Below, in pieces: positions 7,038-15,275 of a stretch of 64,000 bases of DNA. Source of the DNA: an uncultured Neglectibacter sp. GTDB taxonomy: Bacteria > Bacillota > Clostridia > Oscillospirales > Acutalibacteraceae. Under the pieces are notes generated by a model. That model was not told the DNA's origin and made no database searches. It worked only from the letters and a program-made list of their open reading frames with translations. The stretch lies in contig CALFFN010000037.1 of NCBI GenBank assembly GCA_937958185.1, positions 1 to 64,000 on the forward strand, in the 5' to 3' direction. Both the position numbers and the translations under genes were made by a program. Within the stretch, counting starts at the first letter, position 1, and every line of letters begins with the position of its first letter.

Positions 7038-8369
7038 ATGTCCTATGTTACCGAACAACTGGAGCTCTTGAAGCAAAAGAACCCGGGTCAGCCGGAATTT
7101 ATCCAGGCAGCCACCGAGGTGCTCACCTCCCTGGAGCCTGTGATCCAGGCAAACCCCAAGTACGAGGAAAACGGCATTCTGGAGCGCATTGTCGAGCCGG
7201 AGCGCCAGCTTATGTTCCGCGTGCCCTGGGTGGACGACAAGGGCAAGGTACAGGTCAACCGCGGCTACCGCGTGCAGTTCAACTCTGCCATCGGTCCCTA
7301 CAAGGGCGGTCTGCGGCTGCACCCCTCCGTCAATCTGGGCATCATCAAGTTTTTGGGCTTCGAGCAGATCTTCAAGAACTCCCTGACCGGGCTGCCCATC
7401 GGCGGCGGCAAGGGCGGCTCTGATTTTGACCCCAAGGGAAAATCCGACCGGGAGATCATGGCGTTTTGCCAGAGCTTTATGACCGAGCTGTTCCGCCATA
7501 TCGGCGCGGACACCGATGTGCCCGCCGGGGATATCGGCACGGGCGCCAGGGAGATCGGCTATATGTTTGGACAGTACAAACGCCTGAAAAACTCCTTCGA
7601 GGGCGTTCTCACCGGCAAAGGGCTGACCTACGGCGGTTCTCTGGCGCGTACCGAGGCCACGGGCTATGGGCTCCTGTATTTCACCGACGCCATGCTGAAG
7701 AAAAACGGCATTGACATTGCCGGCAAGACCGTTGCCATTTCCGGCGCGGGCAATGTGGCGATCTACGCCGCCCAGAAAGCACAGCAGTTGGGGGCAAAGG
7801 TGGTCACGCTGTCCGATTCCACCGGCTGGGTCTACGACGCCCAGGGGATCGACGTGGCAGCCGTCAAGGAGATCAAGGAAGTCAAGCGGGAACGGCTGAC
7901 GGCATACAAAGCTTACCGTCCCGATTCCGAATATCACGAGGGCAAAGGTGTGTGGAGCGTAAAATGCGATATCGCCCTCCCCTGCGCCACCCAGAACGAG
8001 CTGACCGCCGACGACGCCAAGGCGCTGATCGCAAACGGCGTGCTGGCAGTGGCGGAGGGCGCCAATATGCCCACCACCATGGAAGCCACCGAGCTGCTGC
8101 AGAAGGCGGGGGTTCTCTTTGCCCCCGGCAAGGCGGCGAACGCAGGCGGCGTTGCCACCTCCGCTCTGGAAATGTCCCAGAACAGCCAGCGGCTTTCCTG
8201 GACCTTTGAGGAAGTGGACCAGAAGCTCAAGGGCATTATGGAAAACATTTTTGCCAGCGCCGACGCAGCCGCGGAGAAATACGGCGTGCCGAAGAACTAT
8301 GTCGCCGGTGCGAACATTGCCGGCTTTGTCAAGGTCGCCGACGCCATGCTGGCGCAGGGCGTCTGCTGA
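7038..8369 (+). CDS. gdhA: NADP-type glutamate dehydrogenase
   Basis: Interconverts 2-oxoglutarate plus ammonium and glutamate, linking carbon and nitrogen metabolism. The 443-residue protein has the substrate-binding GPYKGGLR (Lys89) and the catalytic PIGGGKGG (Lys125), the GDIGTGAREIG segment, and a Rossmann motif GAGNVA in the C-terminal half. Length fits the hexameric bacterial and fungal class. The ATG at 7038 follows TTTTGGAGG; an in-frame ATG at 7008 has no site. The last 42 bases before the stop are duplicated at 8473-8514. Confidence 0.97.
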   Translation: MSYVTEQLELLKQKNPGQPEFIQAATEVLTSLEPVIQANPKYEENGILERIVEPERQLMFRVPWVDDKGKVQVNRGYRVQFNSAIGPYKGGLRLHPSVNLGIIKFLGFEQIFKNSLTGLPIGGGKGGSDFDPKGKSDREIMAFCQSFMTELFRHIGADTDVPAGDIGTGAREIGYMFGQYKRLKNSFEGVLTGKGLTYGGSLARTEATGYGLLYFTDAMLKKNGIDIAGKTVAISGAGNVAIYAAQKAQQLGAKVVTLSDSTGWVYDAQGIDVAAVKEIKEVKRERLTAYKAYRPDSEYHEGKGVWSVKCDIALPCATQNELTADDAKALIANGVLAVAEGANMPTTMEATELLQKAGVLFAPGKAANAGGVATSALEMSQNSQRLSWTFEEVDQKLKGIMENIFASADAAAEKYGVPKNYVAGANIAGFVKVADAMLAQGVC

Positions 8370-8370
8370 G

Positions 8371-8402
8371 GTAGTTGTTAGCTATTAGTTGTTAGTTATT
8401 AG
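8371..8402 (+). repeat. 7-nt TTAGTTG array after gdhA
   Basis: GTTGTTAGCTATTAGTTGTTAG-type units begin one base after the gdhA stop. They are nearly identical to the array at 51779-51819. Confidence 0.75.
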
Positions 8403-8404
8403 GA

Positions 8405-8440
8405 AGGGATCGCTCCCCGTTGGGAAGCGACCCCTTTTTT
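8405..8440 (+). terminator. gdhA intrinsic terminator
   Basis: The hairpin GGGATCGCTCCCC/GGGAAGCGACCCC is followed by six T. Confidence 0.8.
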
Positions 8441-8472
8441 CATGGTTAGTTTCCATGGAAACGCTTTTATTT

Positions 8473-8519
8473 CCGGCTTTGTCAAGGTCGCCGACGCCAT
8501 GCTGGCGCAGGGCGGCTGA
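8473..8519 (+). repeat. Duplicated 3' end of gdhA
   Basis: Positions 8473-8514 are identical to 8320-8361 inside gdhA. After a 3-nt deletion the final GCTGA also matches. A short TTAGTAG array and a second terminator follow, mirroring the order found after gdhA itself. Confidence 0.85.
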
Positions 8520-8536
8520 TTGTTAGTAGTTAGAGA

Positions 8537-8572
8537 AAAGAGCGCTTCCCGCCTGGGAAACGCTCTTTTTGG
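8537..8572. terminator. Bidirectional terminator between gdhA and the PTS permease gene
   Basis: AAAAGAGCGCTTCCC pairs with GGGAAACGCTCTTTTT, giving T-runs on both strands. It serves the convergent pair gdhA and the IIC permease gene. Confidence 0.75.
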
Positions 8573-8583
8573 TTGGTTTTACT

Positions 8584-9678
8584 TCAAACCTCCAGCTTCA
8601 TATCGCCGTCCTTGACCCAATGGAGCTTTCTCAGCCCCAGATTGATGACCCAGGAAAGCAGGGCGGGCAAAATAAAGGAAATGAGGAGCAGCCCCACCCA
8701 GTCCATGACGGTGATGGCAGCCTTCGTCCCGGCGGCAATGTCACTGAGCCAGCCGGAATATACGCCGATCTGCCCCACCAGCCCGCAGGTGCCCATGCCG
8801 CTGGAAATGGGCGCGCCGTTCATTTGCAGCTTGAACACGCAGGTGGCAAGGGGACCCGTGATGGCGGACGCCAGGGTGGGCGCGATCCAAATTCTGGGGT
8901 TCCTGATGATATTGGGCACCTGCAGCATGGAGGTGCCGATCCCCTGCGCTGCCAAGCCGCCCCATCTGTTCTCCCGGAAGCTGATGACCGCAAAGCCCAC
9001 CATCTGGGCACAGCAGCCAGCCACGGCGGCGCCGCCCGCAAGCCCGGTCAGCCCCAGCGCGGCACAGATAGCGGCGCTGCTGATGGGCAGGGTCAGGGCA
9101 ATGCCCACGAGGACAGACACGAAAATGCCCATGAAGAAGGGCTGCAGGTCCGTCGCCCACATGATGAGGTTCCCCACGCTGGCGGCAGCACTGCCAATAG
9201 CAGGGGCGCAAAGATAGGACAGCGCCGCGCCGGAGAGGATCGTCACCAGCGGCGTCACCAGAATGTCCACCTTTGTCTTTTTACTGACCAGCTTGCCAAG
9301 CTCCGCCGCCACAATGGCAATGAGCAGCACGGCAAGGGGACCGCCCTCACCGCCCAGCTGATTGGCGGCGCTGCCTACAGCCGCCAGGGAAAACAGCACC
9401 AGCGGCGGGGCTTTCAGCGCGTACCCGATGGCGACCGCCATTGCCGGGCCTGCCATCGCCTTGGCAAAATCGCCGATCTCCGCCAGCACCGGGATACCGA
9501 ACTGCGTTCCGACGGTGGAGATGATCGTGCCAATCAGCAGGGAAGCAAACAGCCCCTGCGCCATGGCGCTCATAGCGTCCACAAAATACAGGCGGCAATA
9601 GGCTTTTACCGTTTCCCATACCGTTTTTTTCTGAGGAGCCTGCCCGGAAGCCTTCTGCGTTTCCGCGGGCTGCTCCAT
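8584..9678 (-). CDS. PTS-type IIC membrane transporter (PTS_EIIC_2 family)
   Basis: A polytopic inner-membrane protein of 364 residues resembling the stand-alone PTS IIC_2 family, whose members are thought to move or sense sugars. Hydrophobic segments with Gly/Ala-rich loops fill the protein after about residue 20. Recognisable family stretches include VDAMSAMAQGLFASLL, GGEGGPLAVLLIA and NGAPISSGMGTCGLVGQ. No IIA or IIB partner lies nearby, so transport by phosphorylation cannot be inferred. The ATG at 9678 follows AAGGAAG; the frame is open to 9828 but without a good site. Substrate unknown. Confidence 0.75.
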   Translation of the reverse strand: MEQPAETQKASGQAPQKKTVWETVKAYCRLYFVDAMSAMAQGLFASLLIGTIISTVGTQFGIPVLAEIGDFAKAMAGPAMAVAIGYALKAPPLVLFSLAAVGSAANQLGGEGGPLAVLLIAIVAAELGKLVSKKTKVDILVTPLVTILSGAALSYLCAPAIGSAAASVGNLIMWATDLQPFFMGIFVSVLVGIALTLPISSAAICAALGLTGLAGGAAVAGCCAQMVGFAVISFRENRWGGLAAQGIGTSMLQVPNIIRNPRIWIAPTLASAITGPLATCVFKLQMNGAPISSGMGTCGLVGQIGVYSGWLSDIAAGTKAAITVMDWVGLLLISFILPALLSWVINLGLRKLHWVKDGDMKLEV

Positions 9679-9911
9679 CGCTTTTTCTTCCTTTTCCAAA
9701 TTTACATCTTCCTTCCCTTTCGGAAGGACAGCTTCGCCGGAATGGCGTTGCCGTCCTCCGACTTTTTGGTTACTTGAAAATCTATTTTGACTATGTTGCC
9801 TGCGCCTTACATCTGCTTTCATGGGCAACGCGCCGCCGGAGGGCTTCCGGCTTTTGCTGGTCGCTTTGCCGTTTTACTGACAGTATGCTCCCGCAGACCG
9901 TATTGGGTGCC

Positions 9912-9948
9912 GAATTAGGAATTGGAAATTAGGAATTAGAAATTAAGG
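9912..9948 (-). repeat. AATTAGGAATTGG-type array
   Basis: Tandem degenerate units of TTAGGAA/TTGGAAA, 6-8 nt long, in the gap between the IIC permease gene and rlmH. The 170 bp before rlmH hold nothing else except the next array. Confidence 0.6.
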
Positions 9949-9978
9949 ATTCCCCCACCTTTTCCCTATTTCTAAACT

Positions 9979-10013
9979 ATCATTGCTCATTGCTCATTCC
10001 TAATTTCTCAGTT
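9979..10013 (-). repeat. ATTGCTC/TAATTTC array downstream of rlmH
   Basis: Tandem CATTGCT units followed by CCTAATTTC, ending four bases from the rlmH stop. Same class as 4340-4380. Confidence 0.6.
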
Positions 10014-10017
10014 GCGT

Positions 10018-10488
10018 CTACTTATGATATTTGGTGCCGTTCAAAATCTGGAACGCCCGATAGAGCTGCTCGCAGAGCATCACCCTGGCAAGCTGGTGGG
10101 GAAAGGTCATAGGCGACATGGAAAGCCCCTGCCCGGCAGCTTTCACCGCTTCCGAAAGCCCGTGGGAGCTGCCTATCACAAAGCTCACCGCGCCGGGGGA
10201 CTGCATGGCGCTTTCCAGCTTTTTCGCAAGGGTGGGCGAATCTATCTCCCTGCCCTCAATGCACAGCGGGTACAGGGTGCCCGCCGCTTTTCCCAGGATT
10301 TCCTTCCCCTCCTGCTCCAGCGCCGCGGCGATCTGGGCAGGCGAGGGGTCGTTTGGAAGACGCGCTTCCGGCAGTTCTATCAGCCGGAACCTGCAAAGGG
10401 GGCGCAGCCGCTTTTCGTATTCCGCCACAGCGTCCCGCCAGTAGGCTTCCTTCAGTTTTCCAATGCAGATCAGGCGAACGTCCAGCAT
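10018..10488 (-). CDS. rlmH: 23S rRNA (pseudouridine1915-N3)-methyltransferase
   Basis: A SPOUT-class enzyme that methylates pseudouridine 1915 of helix 69 in the ribosome. The 156-residue length is typical. The N-terminus VRLICIGKLKE, the SAM-binding knot segment FVIGSSHGLS and the C-terminal Y-H-K ending are all family hallmarks. The start follows AGGGAGG and lies only 9 bp after the WalJ-like hydrolase stop, so the two are co-transcribed, an arrangement common in Firmicutes. Confidence 0.96.
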   Translation of the reverse strand: MLDVRLICIGKLKEAYWRDAVAEYEKRLRPLCRFRLIELPEARLPNDPSPAQIAAALEQEGKEILGKAAGTLYPLCIEGREIDSPTLAKKLESAMQSPGAVSFVIGSSHGLSEAVKAAGQGLSMSPMTFPHQLARVMLCEQLYRAFQILNGTKYHK

Positions 10489-10497
10489 ATGCCCTCC

Positions 10498-11280
10498 CTA
10501 AAAGATGACCGTTGCTCCCTTGGAATTTTCCGGCCTTGCCGTATCCAGCAGGAAATCCACCTCCTGTACCAGCCCTGCCTGCACCAGAGCGGACAGGGAG
10601 GTATCCCTTGCCAGAGCGGGGGTGTTGTTTTCCCGGCTCAAATGTGCCAGCAGGAAGCGCTTCGTGCCGCTTCGGGCAAGCTCCGGCAGGAACGCGGCGC
10701 AGGTTGGGTTGGAAAGGTGCCCCCGGTCAGACAGGATACGTTGCTTCAAGGGATAGGGATAGCCCCCTGTACGGAGCATTTCCGGGTCGTGATTGGATTC
10801 GATCACTACCATATCCGCCCCCAGCAGGTGCTCCCGCACCGTGTCGGAAAGGTAGCCCAGGTCAGTGGCAAAACCCAAAATCCTTTTGTCCTCTGTCTGA
10901 ATGCGGTAGCCCAGCGGCTGGGCACAGTCGTGGGAGGTGGAAAAGGGAAACACCGTCATGCCGGCAAGCTGCAAGCCCTCCTCCACCGGGTACAGTGCCG
11001 CCCCGTCTAATTGAGGCTCCAACGCGGCGAGGGTACCGGGGGAAGCAAAAATGGGGAGCTGGTATTTTTTGGCGAATACCCGCAGGGCGGAAATGTGGTC
11101 TGTGTGCTCATGGGTCACCAGAATGCCCTGGATCGCCAGCGGGTTGATCCCGCAGAGCTTCAGCATGTTGTCCAGCTGCCGGGCGCTGCGTCCGGCGTCA
11201 ATGAGCAGCCCCGCGCTGCGGGAGCCTATGTAATAGCTGTTTCCGCTGCTGCCGCTGTAAAGCGGGCAAAGTCTCGCCAT
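10498..11280 (-). CDS. MBL-fold metallohydrolase, WalJ/YycJ-like
   Basis: A metallo-beta-lactamase-fold hydrolase of 260 residues with the metal ligand motif HEHTDH at 57-62, an IDAG strand and later His/Asp ligands (SHD, GFATDLG, ESNHD). The closest family is WalJ/YycJ, proposed to be a nuclease or to coordinate cell division with replication. It is usually next to walK or rlmH, and here rlmH follows directly. The start at 11280 follows GGGG at about 9 nt; a start at 11301 is possible. Confidence 0.85.
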   Translation of the reverse strand: MARLCPLYSGSSGNSYYIGSRSAGLLIDAGRSARQLDNMLKLCGINPLAIQGILVTHEHTDHISALRVFAKKYQLPIFASPGTLAALEPQLDGAALYPVEEGLQLAGMTVFPFSTSHDCAQPLGYRIQTEDKRILGFATDLGYLSDTVREHLLGADMVVIESNHDPEMLRTGGYPYPLKQRILSDRGHLSNPTCAAFLPELARSGTKRFLLAHLSRENNTPALARDTSLSALVQAGLVQEVDFLLDTARPENSKGATVIF

Positions 11281-11345
11281 GTCAAAATCCCCTTTTCCCA
11301 TATTCCACCATATAAGATGGAATATTCCCCTTTCTTATAAGAGAA

Positions 11346-11395
11346 GGGAAAACCCAAAGCGGCGGCAGTAACAGCCGCCAAAGGAGTTTTCCCCA
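11346..11395 (-). terminator. murA terminator hairpin
   Basis: Long imperfect stem GGAAAACTCC...GGGTTTTCC with an inner GGCGGC/GCCGCC. It lies between the murA stop and the next gene. Confidence 0.6.
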
Positions 11396-11420
11396 CTTGC
11401 TTTCCTGTTCAAAAAATTGC

Positions 11421-12710
11421 TTATCCGATTTTATCCAAAGCCTGCTCCGGCTTCTGGCTGCGGTAAATGTCCGCGCCCAGCCCGACCAGCTTTTCTACGA
11501 TATTTTCATAGCCGCGCTCGATATACTGCACGTCTTCCACCTGCGTGACCCCCTCGGCAGCCAGCCCGGCAATGACCATTGCCGCGCCTGCCCGGAGGTC
11601 CAGCGCCCGAATGGGGGCGCCCTTCAAATGGTCCACGCCCTCCACGATGGCGACCTTGCCGTCCACCGTGATCTGTGCGCCCATGCGCAGCAGCTCGTCC
11701 ACATATTTGAAACGGTTGCTTTCAAAAATTCCTTCGCTGACCATGCTTGTCCCGCGGGCAATGGACAGCAGCGTGGTGATCTGTGGCTGCATATCCGTGG
11801 GGAAGCCCGGGTGGGGCATGGTTTTGATATTGCATTTTTTCAGGGGCTTGTCACACACAACGCGGACGGAATCGTCCCCCTCCTCCACAGTCACGCCCAT
11901 TTCCACCAGCTTTGCGGAAATGGATTCCAAATGCTTGGGCGTCACGTTCTTCACCGTCACGTCGCCGCCGGTGGCAGCCGCGGCCACCATGTAGGTGCCC
12001 GCTTCGATCTGGTCGGGAATGATGGAATAGGTGGCGCCGCGCAGCTTCTGCACGCCGTGTATCTTGATGGTGTCCGTGCCCGCGCCGCGAACATCGGCGC
12101 CCAGGGTATTCAAAAAGTTCGCCAGGTCCACGATATGGGGCTCTCTGGCGGCGTTTTCAATGATGGTCAGCCCTCTTGCCTTTACGGAAGCCAGAATGAT
12201 ATTCATGGTAGCGCCAACGGTGACGACGTCCATGTACACATTTGCCCCGTGCAGGTCGTTTTCCGCTTTCACGGAGATCATGCCGTTATCCAGGCTGTAT
12301 TCACAGCCCAGCGCCGCAAAGCCCTTCAAATGCTGGTCAATGGGGCGGACGCCCAAATTGCAGCCGCCGGGCATGGGGACCACCGCGCTGCGGCAGCGCC
12401 CCAGCAGAGCGCCGATAAAATAGTACGACCCCCGAATGCGCCGGGCGCACTCCGCCGAAACGGTATCCGTGTCGATAGGGCGGGGATCCACCTCCAGGGT
12501 GTGCCGGTCCAGATAGCGTATTCCCGCACCCATTTCTTCCAGAATGCGAGTGACCGCCTTGACGTCGGAAATGTCGGGGATATTTTCGATCAGGCAGGGG
12601 GAATCCGCCAAAATAGTGGCGGGAACGATCGCCACCGCCGCGTTTTTCGCGCCGCTGATGGTGACCTCACCAGTCAGGCGGCAGCCGCCGTTTATCACAT
12701 ATTTATCCAA
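11421..12710 (-). CDS. murA: UDP-N-acetylglucosamine 1-carboxyvinyltransferase
   Basis: Adds enolpyruvate from PEP to UDP-GlcNAc, the first committed step of peptidoglycan synthesis and the fosfomycin target. Visible are the EPSP-synthase fold motif SGAKNAAV (Lys near 22) and the catalytic loop PMPGGCNLGVRPID with the Cys (near 117) that fosfomycin alkylates. The TTG at 12710 gives the usual MDKYVINGG start, spaced well from AGGAAGTGA. A GTG at 12719 sits almost on the site. About 430 residues, normal length. Confidence 0.95.
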   Translation of the reverse strand: MDKYVINGGCRLTGEVTISGAKNAAVAIVPATILADSPCLIENIPDISDVKAVTRILEEMGAGIRYLDRHTLEVDPRPIDTDTVSAECARRIRGSYYFIGALLGRCRSAVVPMPGGCNLGVRPIDQHLKGFAALGCEYSLDNGMISVKAENDLHGANVYMDVVTVGATMNIILASVKARGLTIIENAAREPHIVDLANFLNTLGADVRGAGTDTIKIHGVQKLRGATYSIIPDQIEAGTYMVAAAATGGDVTVKNVTPKHLESISAKLVEMGVTVEEGDDSVRVVCDKPLKKCNIKTMPHPGFPTDMQPQITTLLSIARGTSMVSEGIFESNRFKYVDELLRMGAQITVDGKVAIVEGVDHLKGAPIRALDLRAGAAMVIAGLAAEGVTQVEDVQYIERGYENIVEKLVGLGADIYRSQKPEQALDKIG

Positions 12711-12809
12711 AAATTTCACTTCCTAACGATCCCGCAAGAAAGAGCCTTTCTTCGGAAATCCATATGAAGGTCTCAATTTGTCTTCCATGTTAGTATTAGA
12801 CTGTTGTCT

Positions 12810-12838
12810 ATCATAATACATGGAAAGAAAAAAGTCAA
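12810..12838 (-). promoter_or_regulatory. murA sigma-A promoter
   Basis: Minus strand TTGACT (12833-12838), 17-bp spacer, TATGAT (12810-12815). An imperfect dyad around ATTAGAC-TGTT-GTCTAT covers the -10 and start region. Confidence 0.6.
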
Positions 12839-12947
12839 TATCTCCGGCTGTTTGCACGGAAACAAGCCGTGATTCTTGTGAAAAACGCCGAAATTTTCGC
12901 CCAATTTCTCCCAAATGCGAGTGGACTTTTCCAGCCGCTGACAGAAA

Positions 12948-13649
12948 TCATTCCGCTTTTTGGGATTTTTTTCCAAATGCCACAGGTTTTTCTTCATGTC
13001 TGCGCAGCCGCCCGATATTGGCGCGGTGGCGGAGAAGCACCAGAACGCACACAAACAGCGCCACTGCTGTGACGAAAATCAGATAAGCGGGAGAGGGTCG
13101 GTCCAAAAAGAAAGTGATACAAAAGGCGTACACGGGATAGAGAGCAGCGCAAACGATGGACGCCAGGGAAACGATACGCTTCCAGACGAACATCAGCAGG
13201 AAGGTGGCGATAATGAGCAGGAACACCCGCCAGTCCGTCAGGGCGATCATAGCGGCGGAGGTAACGATGCACTTGCCGCCCCGGAAGCCGTAATAAAGCG
13301 GGAAAGCGTGCCCCAGCACACAGGCGACTCCCGCCGTGTACTGTGCCACCCGGGTCCATACGGCGCCGACCCCCCAGCCAAACGGCTGCGTCACCAGCAC
13401 CGCCAGCAGTATGGCTGCCACACATTTCAGGAAGTCCCCTGCAAAGGTCAGGGCGGCAGGAAGCTTCCCCACCGAGCGCAGCACATTTGTCATGCCGGCG
13501 TTGCCGCTGCCGTAATCCCGGATATCCGCCTTATTTTTGAACAGCCGGGTCAAAATAATGGACCAGTTGATGCTGCCCAGCAGGTAACCGATAATGACGC
13601 ACAGCGCCAGTGGGAGTACATATCCGCCAAACAATAATACGGGAACCAT
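12948..13649 (-). CDS. plsY: Glycerol-3-phosphate acyltransferase
   Basis: A membrane enzyme that uses acyl-phosphate to acylate glycerol-3-phosphate, the first step of phospholipid synthesis. The 233-residue protein has several hydrophobic helices and the PlsY motifs GSGNAGMTNVLR and FRGGKCIVT. The C-terminal tail is basic and polar (RRHEEKPVAFGKK). The ATG at 13649 follows AAAGGAGAG. It lies 32 bp downstream of der, the same der-plsY order seen in many Firmicutes. Confidence 0.95.
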   Translation of the reverse strand: MVPVLLFGGYVLPLALCVIIGYLLGSINWSIILTRLFKNKADIRDYGSGNAGMTNVLRSVGKLPAALTFAGDFLKCVAAILLAVLVTQPFGWGVGAVWTRVAQYTAGVACVLGHAFPLYYGFRGGKCIVTSAAMIALTDWRVFLLIIATFLLMFVWKRIVSLASIVCAALYPVYAFCITFFLDRPSPAYLIFVTAVALFVCVLVLLRHRANIGRLRRHEEKPVAFGKKSQKAE

Positions 13650-13681
13650 AACCTTCTCTCCTTTCAAAACCCTCAAACCGG

Positions 13682-15010
13682 TCATTCTTTATTATCCGTT
13701 CTTTCCCGAATGATAAGGCGCACCGGGGTGCCTTCCAGACCGAAGGTGTCCCGAATACGATTTATCAGGTAACGCTGATAGGAATAGTGGAACAACTCGT
13801 GGTCATTGACAAAACACACAAAGGTAGGCGGGCGGGTGGAAGCTTGGGTCATATAGTATATTTTCAGCCTGCGTCCTTTATCCGTAGGCGGCTGCACCCG
13901 CGCGGTGGCTTGTGCGAGAATGTCGTTCAGTGTTCCCGTGGTCACCCGCATGGCGTTGCTTGCCGCAGCCAGCTTGATCAGTTCGAACATCCTGTCCAGA
14001 CGCTGCCCCGTCTTCGCTGAAATAAACAGGATGGGGGCATAGGACATAAAGGAAAAATCGCTTTCAAGCTTTTCCTTCATCTCCTGCATGGTCTTGTCGT
14101 CCTTTTCCACGGCGTCCCATTTGTTGACGCAGATCACGCAGCCCTTCCCCGCCTCGTGGGCAATGCCCGCCACCTTGGAATCCTGTTCGGTAAAGCCCAC
14201 TTGGGCGTCGATCAGGATCACGCACACGTCCGCCCGGTCCACTGCCATTTCCGCGCGCAGGTTGCTGTAGTGCTCGATGGCATCCTCCACCTTGCTTTTC
14301 CTGCGCAGCCCGGCGGTGTCGATAAAGGTGAAGGTGCCGTGTTCGTTTTCAATGGTGGTGTCCACAGCGTCCCGGGTGGTGCCGGCAATGTCGGAGACGA
14401 TACAGCGGTTCTCCCCCGCCACCTTATTGACCAGCGAGGATTTCCCCACATTGGGCTTGCCGATGACGGCGACCTTGATGATATCCCCCTCTTCTTCCTC
14501 CTCCGTGTCCTCCGGCAGCAGCTCGCAAACTCTGTCCAGCAGGTCGCCGGTGCCGTGGCCGTGGACGGAGGAGACCATCACCGGGTCGCCCAGACCCAGA
14601 TTGTAAAACTCGTAAAATTCCGCCGGCGGGTCGCCCAGGCTGTCGCATTTATTGACGCACAGCACCACGGGAACGCCGCTTTTCAGCAGCATGGCGGCCA
14701 CGTCGGAATCCGTGGCGGTAATGCCGGAGCGGATATCCGTCACCAGAATGATGGCGGCGGCGGAGTCAATGGCGATCTGCGCCTGCTCCCGCATCTGGCT
14801 CAGAATAATGTCCTTGGACGCCGGCTCGATGCCCCCGGTATCCACCAGGGAAAAGTGCCTGCCGCACCATTCCGCGTCCCCGAAAATGCGGTCCCGGGTC
14901 ACGCCGGGGGTGTCGTCCACAATGGACAGCCGCTTTCCCACGATCTTATTGAATAAGGTGGACTTTCCCACATTGGGTCTGCCCACAATGGCAACGATGG
15001 GTTTTGACAT
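13682..15010 (-). CDS. der: Ribosome biogenesis GTPase Der
   Basis: A double-GTPase needed for 50S subunit maturation. Its 442 residues contain two G domains: the first P-loop GRPNVGKST at 9-17 and the second GKPNVGKSS near 184, each with DTxG and NKxD motifs (NKCD, NKWD). A C-terminal KH-like domain ends the protein. An acidic linker rich in Glu (DTEEEEEGD) joins the G domains. The ATG follows AAAAGGAGG. Confidence 0.97.
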   Translation of the reverse strand: MSKPIVAIVGRPNVGKSTLFNKIVGKRLSIVDDTPGVTRDRIFGDAEWCGRHFSLVDTGGIEPASKDIILSQMREQAQIAIDSAAAIILVTDIRSGITATDSDVAAMLLKSGVPVVLCVNKCDSLGDPPAEFYEFYNLGLGDPVMVSSVHGHGTGDLLDRVCELLPEDTEEEEEGDIIKVAVIGKPNVGKSSLVNKVAGENRCIVSDIAGTTRDAVDTTIENEHGTFTFIDTAGLRRKSKVEDAIEHYSNLRAEMAVDRADVCVILIDAQVGFTEQDSKVAGIAHEAGKGCVICVNKWDAVEKDDKTMQEMKEKLESDFSFMSYAPILFISAKTGQRLDRMFELIKLAAASNAMRVTTGTLNDILAQATARVQPPTDKGRRLKIYYMTQASTRPPTFVCFVNDHELFHYSYQRYLINRIRDTFGLEGTPVRLIIRERTDNKE

Positions 15011-15066
15011 GCTTTCCTCCTTTTGCGCCTTTCTCTCAGAATTGACGTCCGGCTTTCCGTCCTCGT

Positions 15067-15098
15067 CTAACAGCTAATAATTAACGACTAACAACTGG
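15067..15098 (-). repeat. 7-nt TTAGTTG-type array upstream of der
   Basis: Coding-strand units TTAGTCGTTAATTATTAGCTGTTAG in the DUF512-der gap. Confidence 0.6.
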
Positions 15099-15166
15099 CT
15101 TCCAATCGGACTACGCACTGAAAATCATAGAACACTGTCTTCTCGACTTGCCCCCGGCGCAGCCGG

Positions 15167-15199
15167 TCTAACAACTAACAACTCACAGCTAACAACTGG
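15167..15199 (-). repeat. Second 7-nt array in the DUF512-der gap
   Basis: Units of GTTGTTAG separated by 7-10 nt, near-identical in composition to 15067-15098. Confidence 0.6.
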
Positions 15200-15206
15200 C
15201 TTTCCC

Positions 15207-15275
15207 AAGAAGCCCGACCGTTTCACGGTTCAGGGCTTCTTGAAGGTCGGCAGATTTGCTTTGCAAATCTACCGG
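15207..15275 (-). terminator. Double hairpin ending the DUF512 gene
   Basis: CAGATTTGC-TTT-GCAAATCTA (about 15250-15270) overlaps the DUF512 stop codon. A second stem, AAGAAGCCC/GGGCTTCTT (15207-15215 with 15233-15241), contains an inner GACCG/CGGTT pair. Confidence 0.55.

Noticed and set aside
8371..8402. CRISPR or satellite array
   Set aside because: Units are 7-8 nt without spacers, far shorter than CRISPR repeats.
12723..13054. Small frames between murA and plsY
   Set aside because: They overlap the murA promoter region, lack ribosome sites and show no protein-like pattern.
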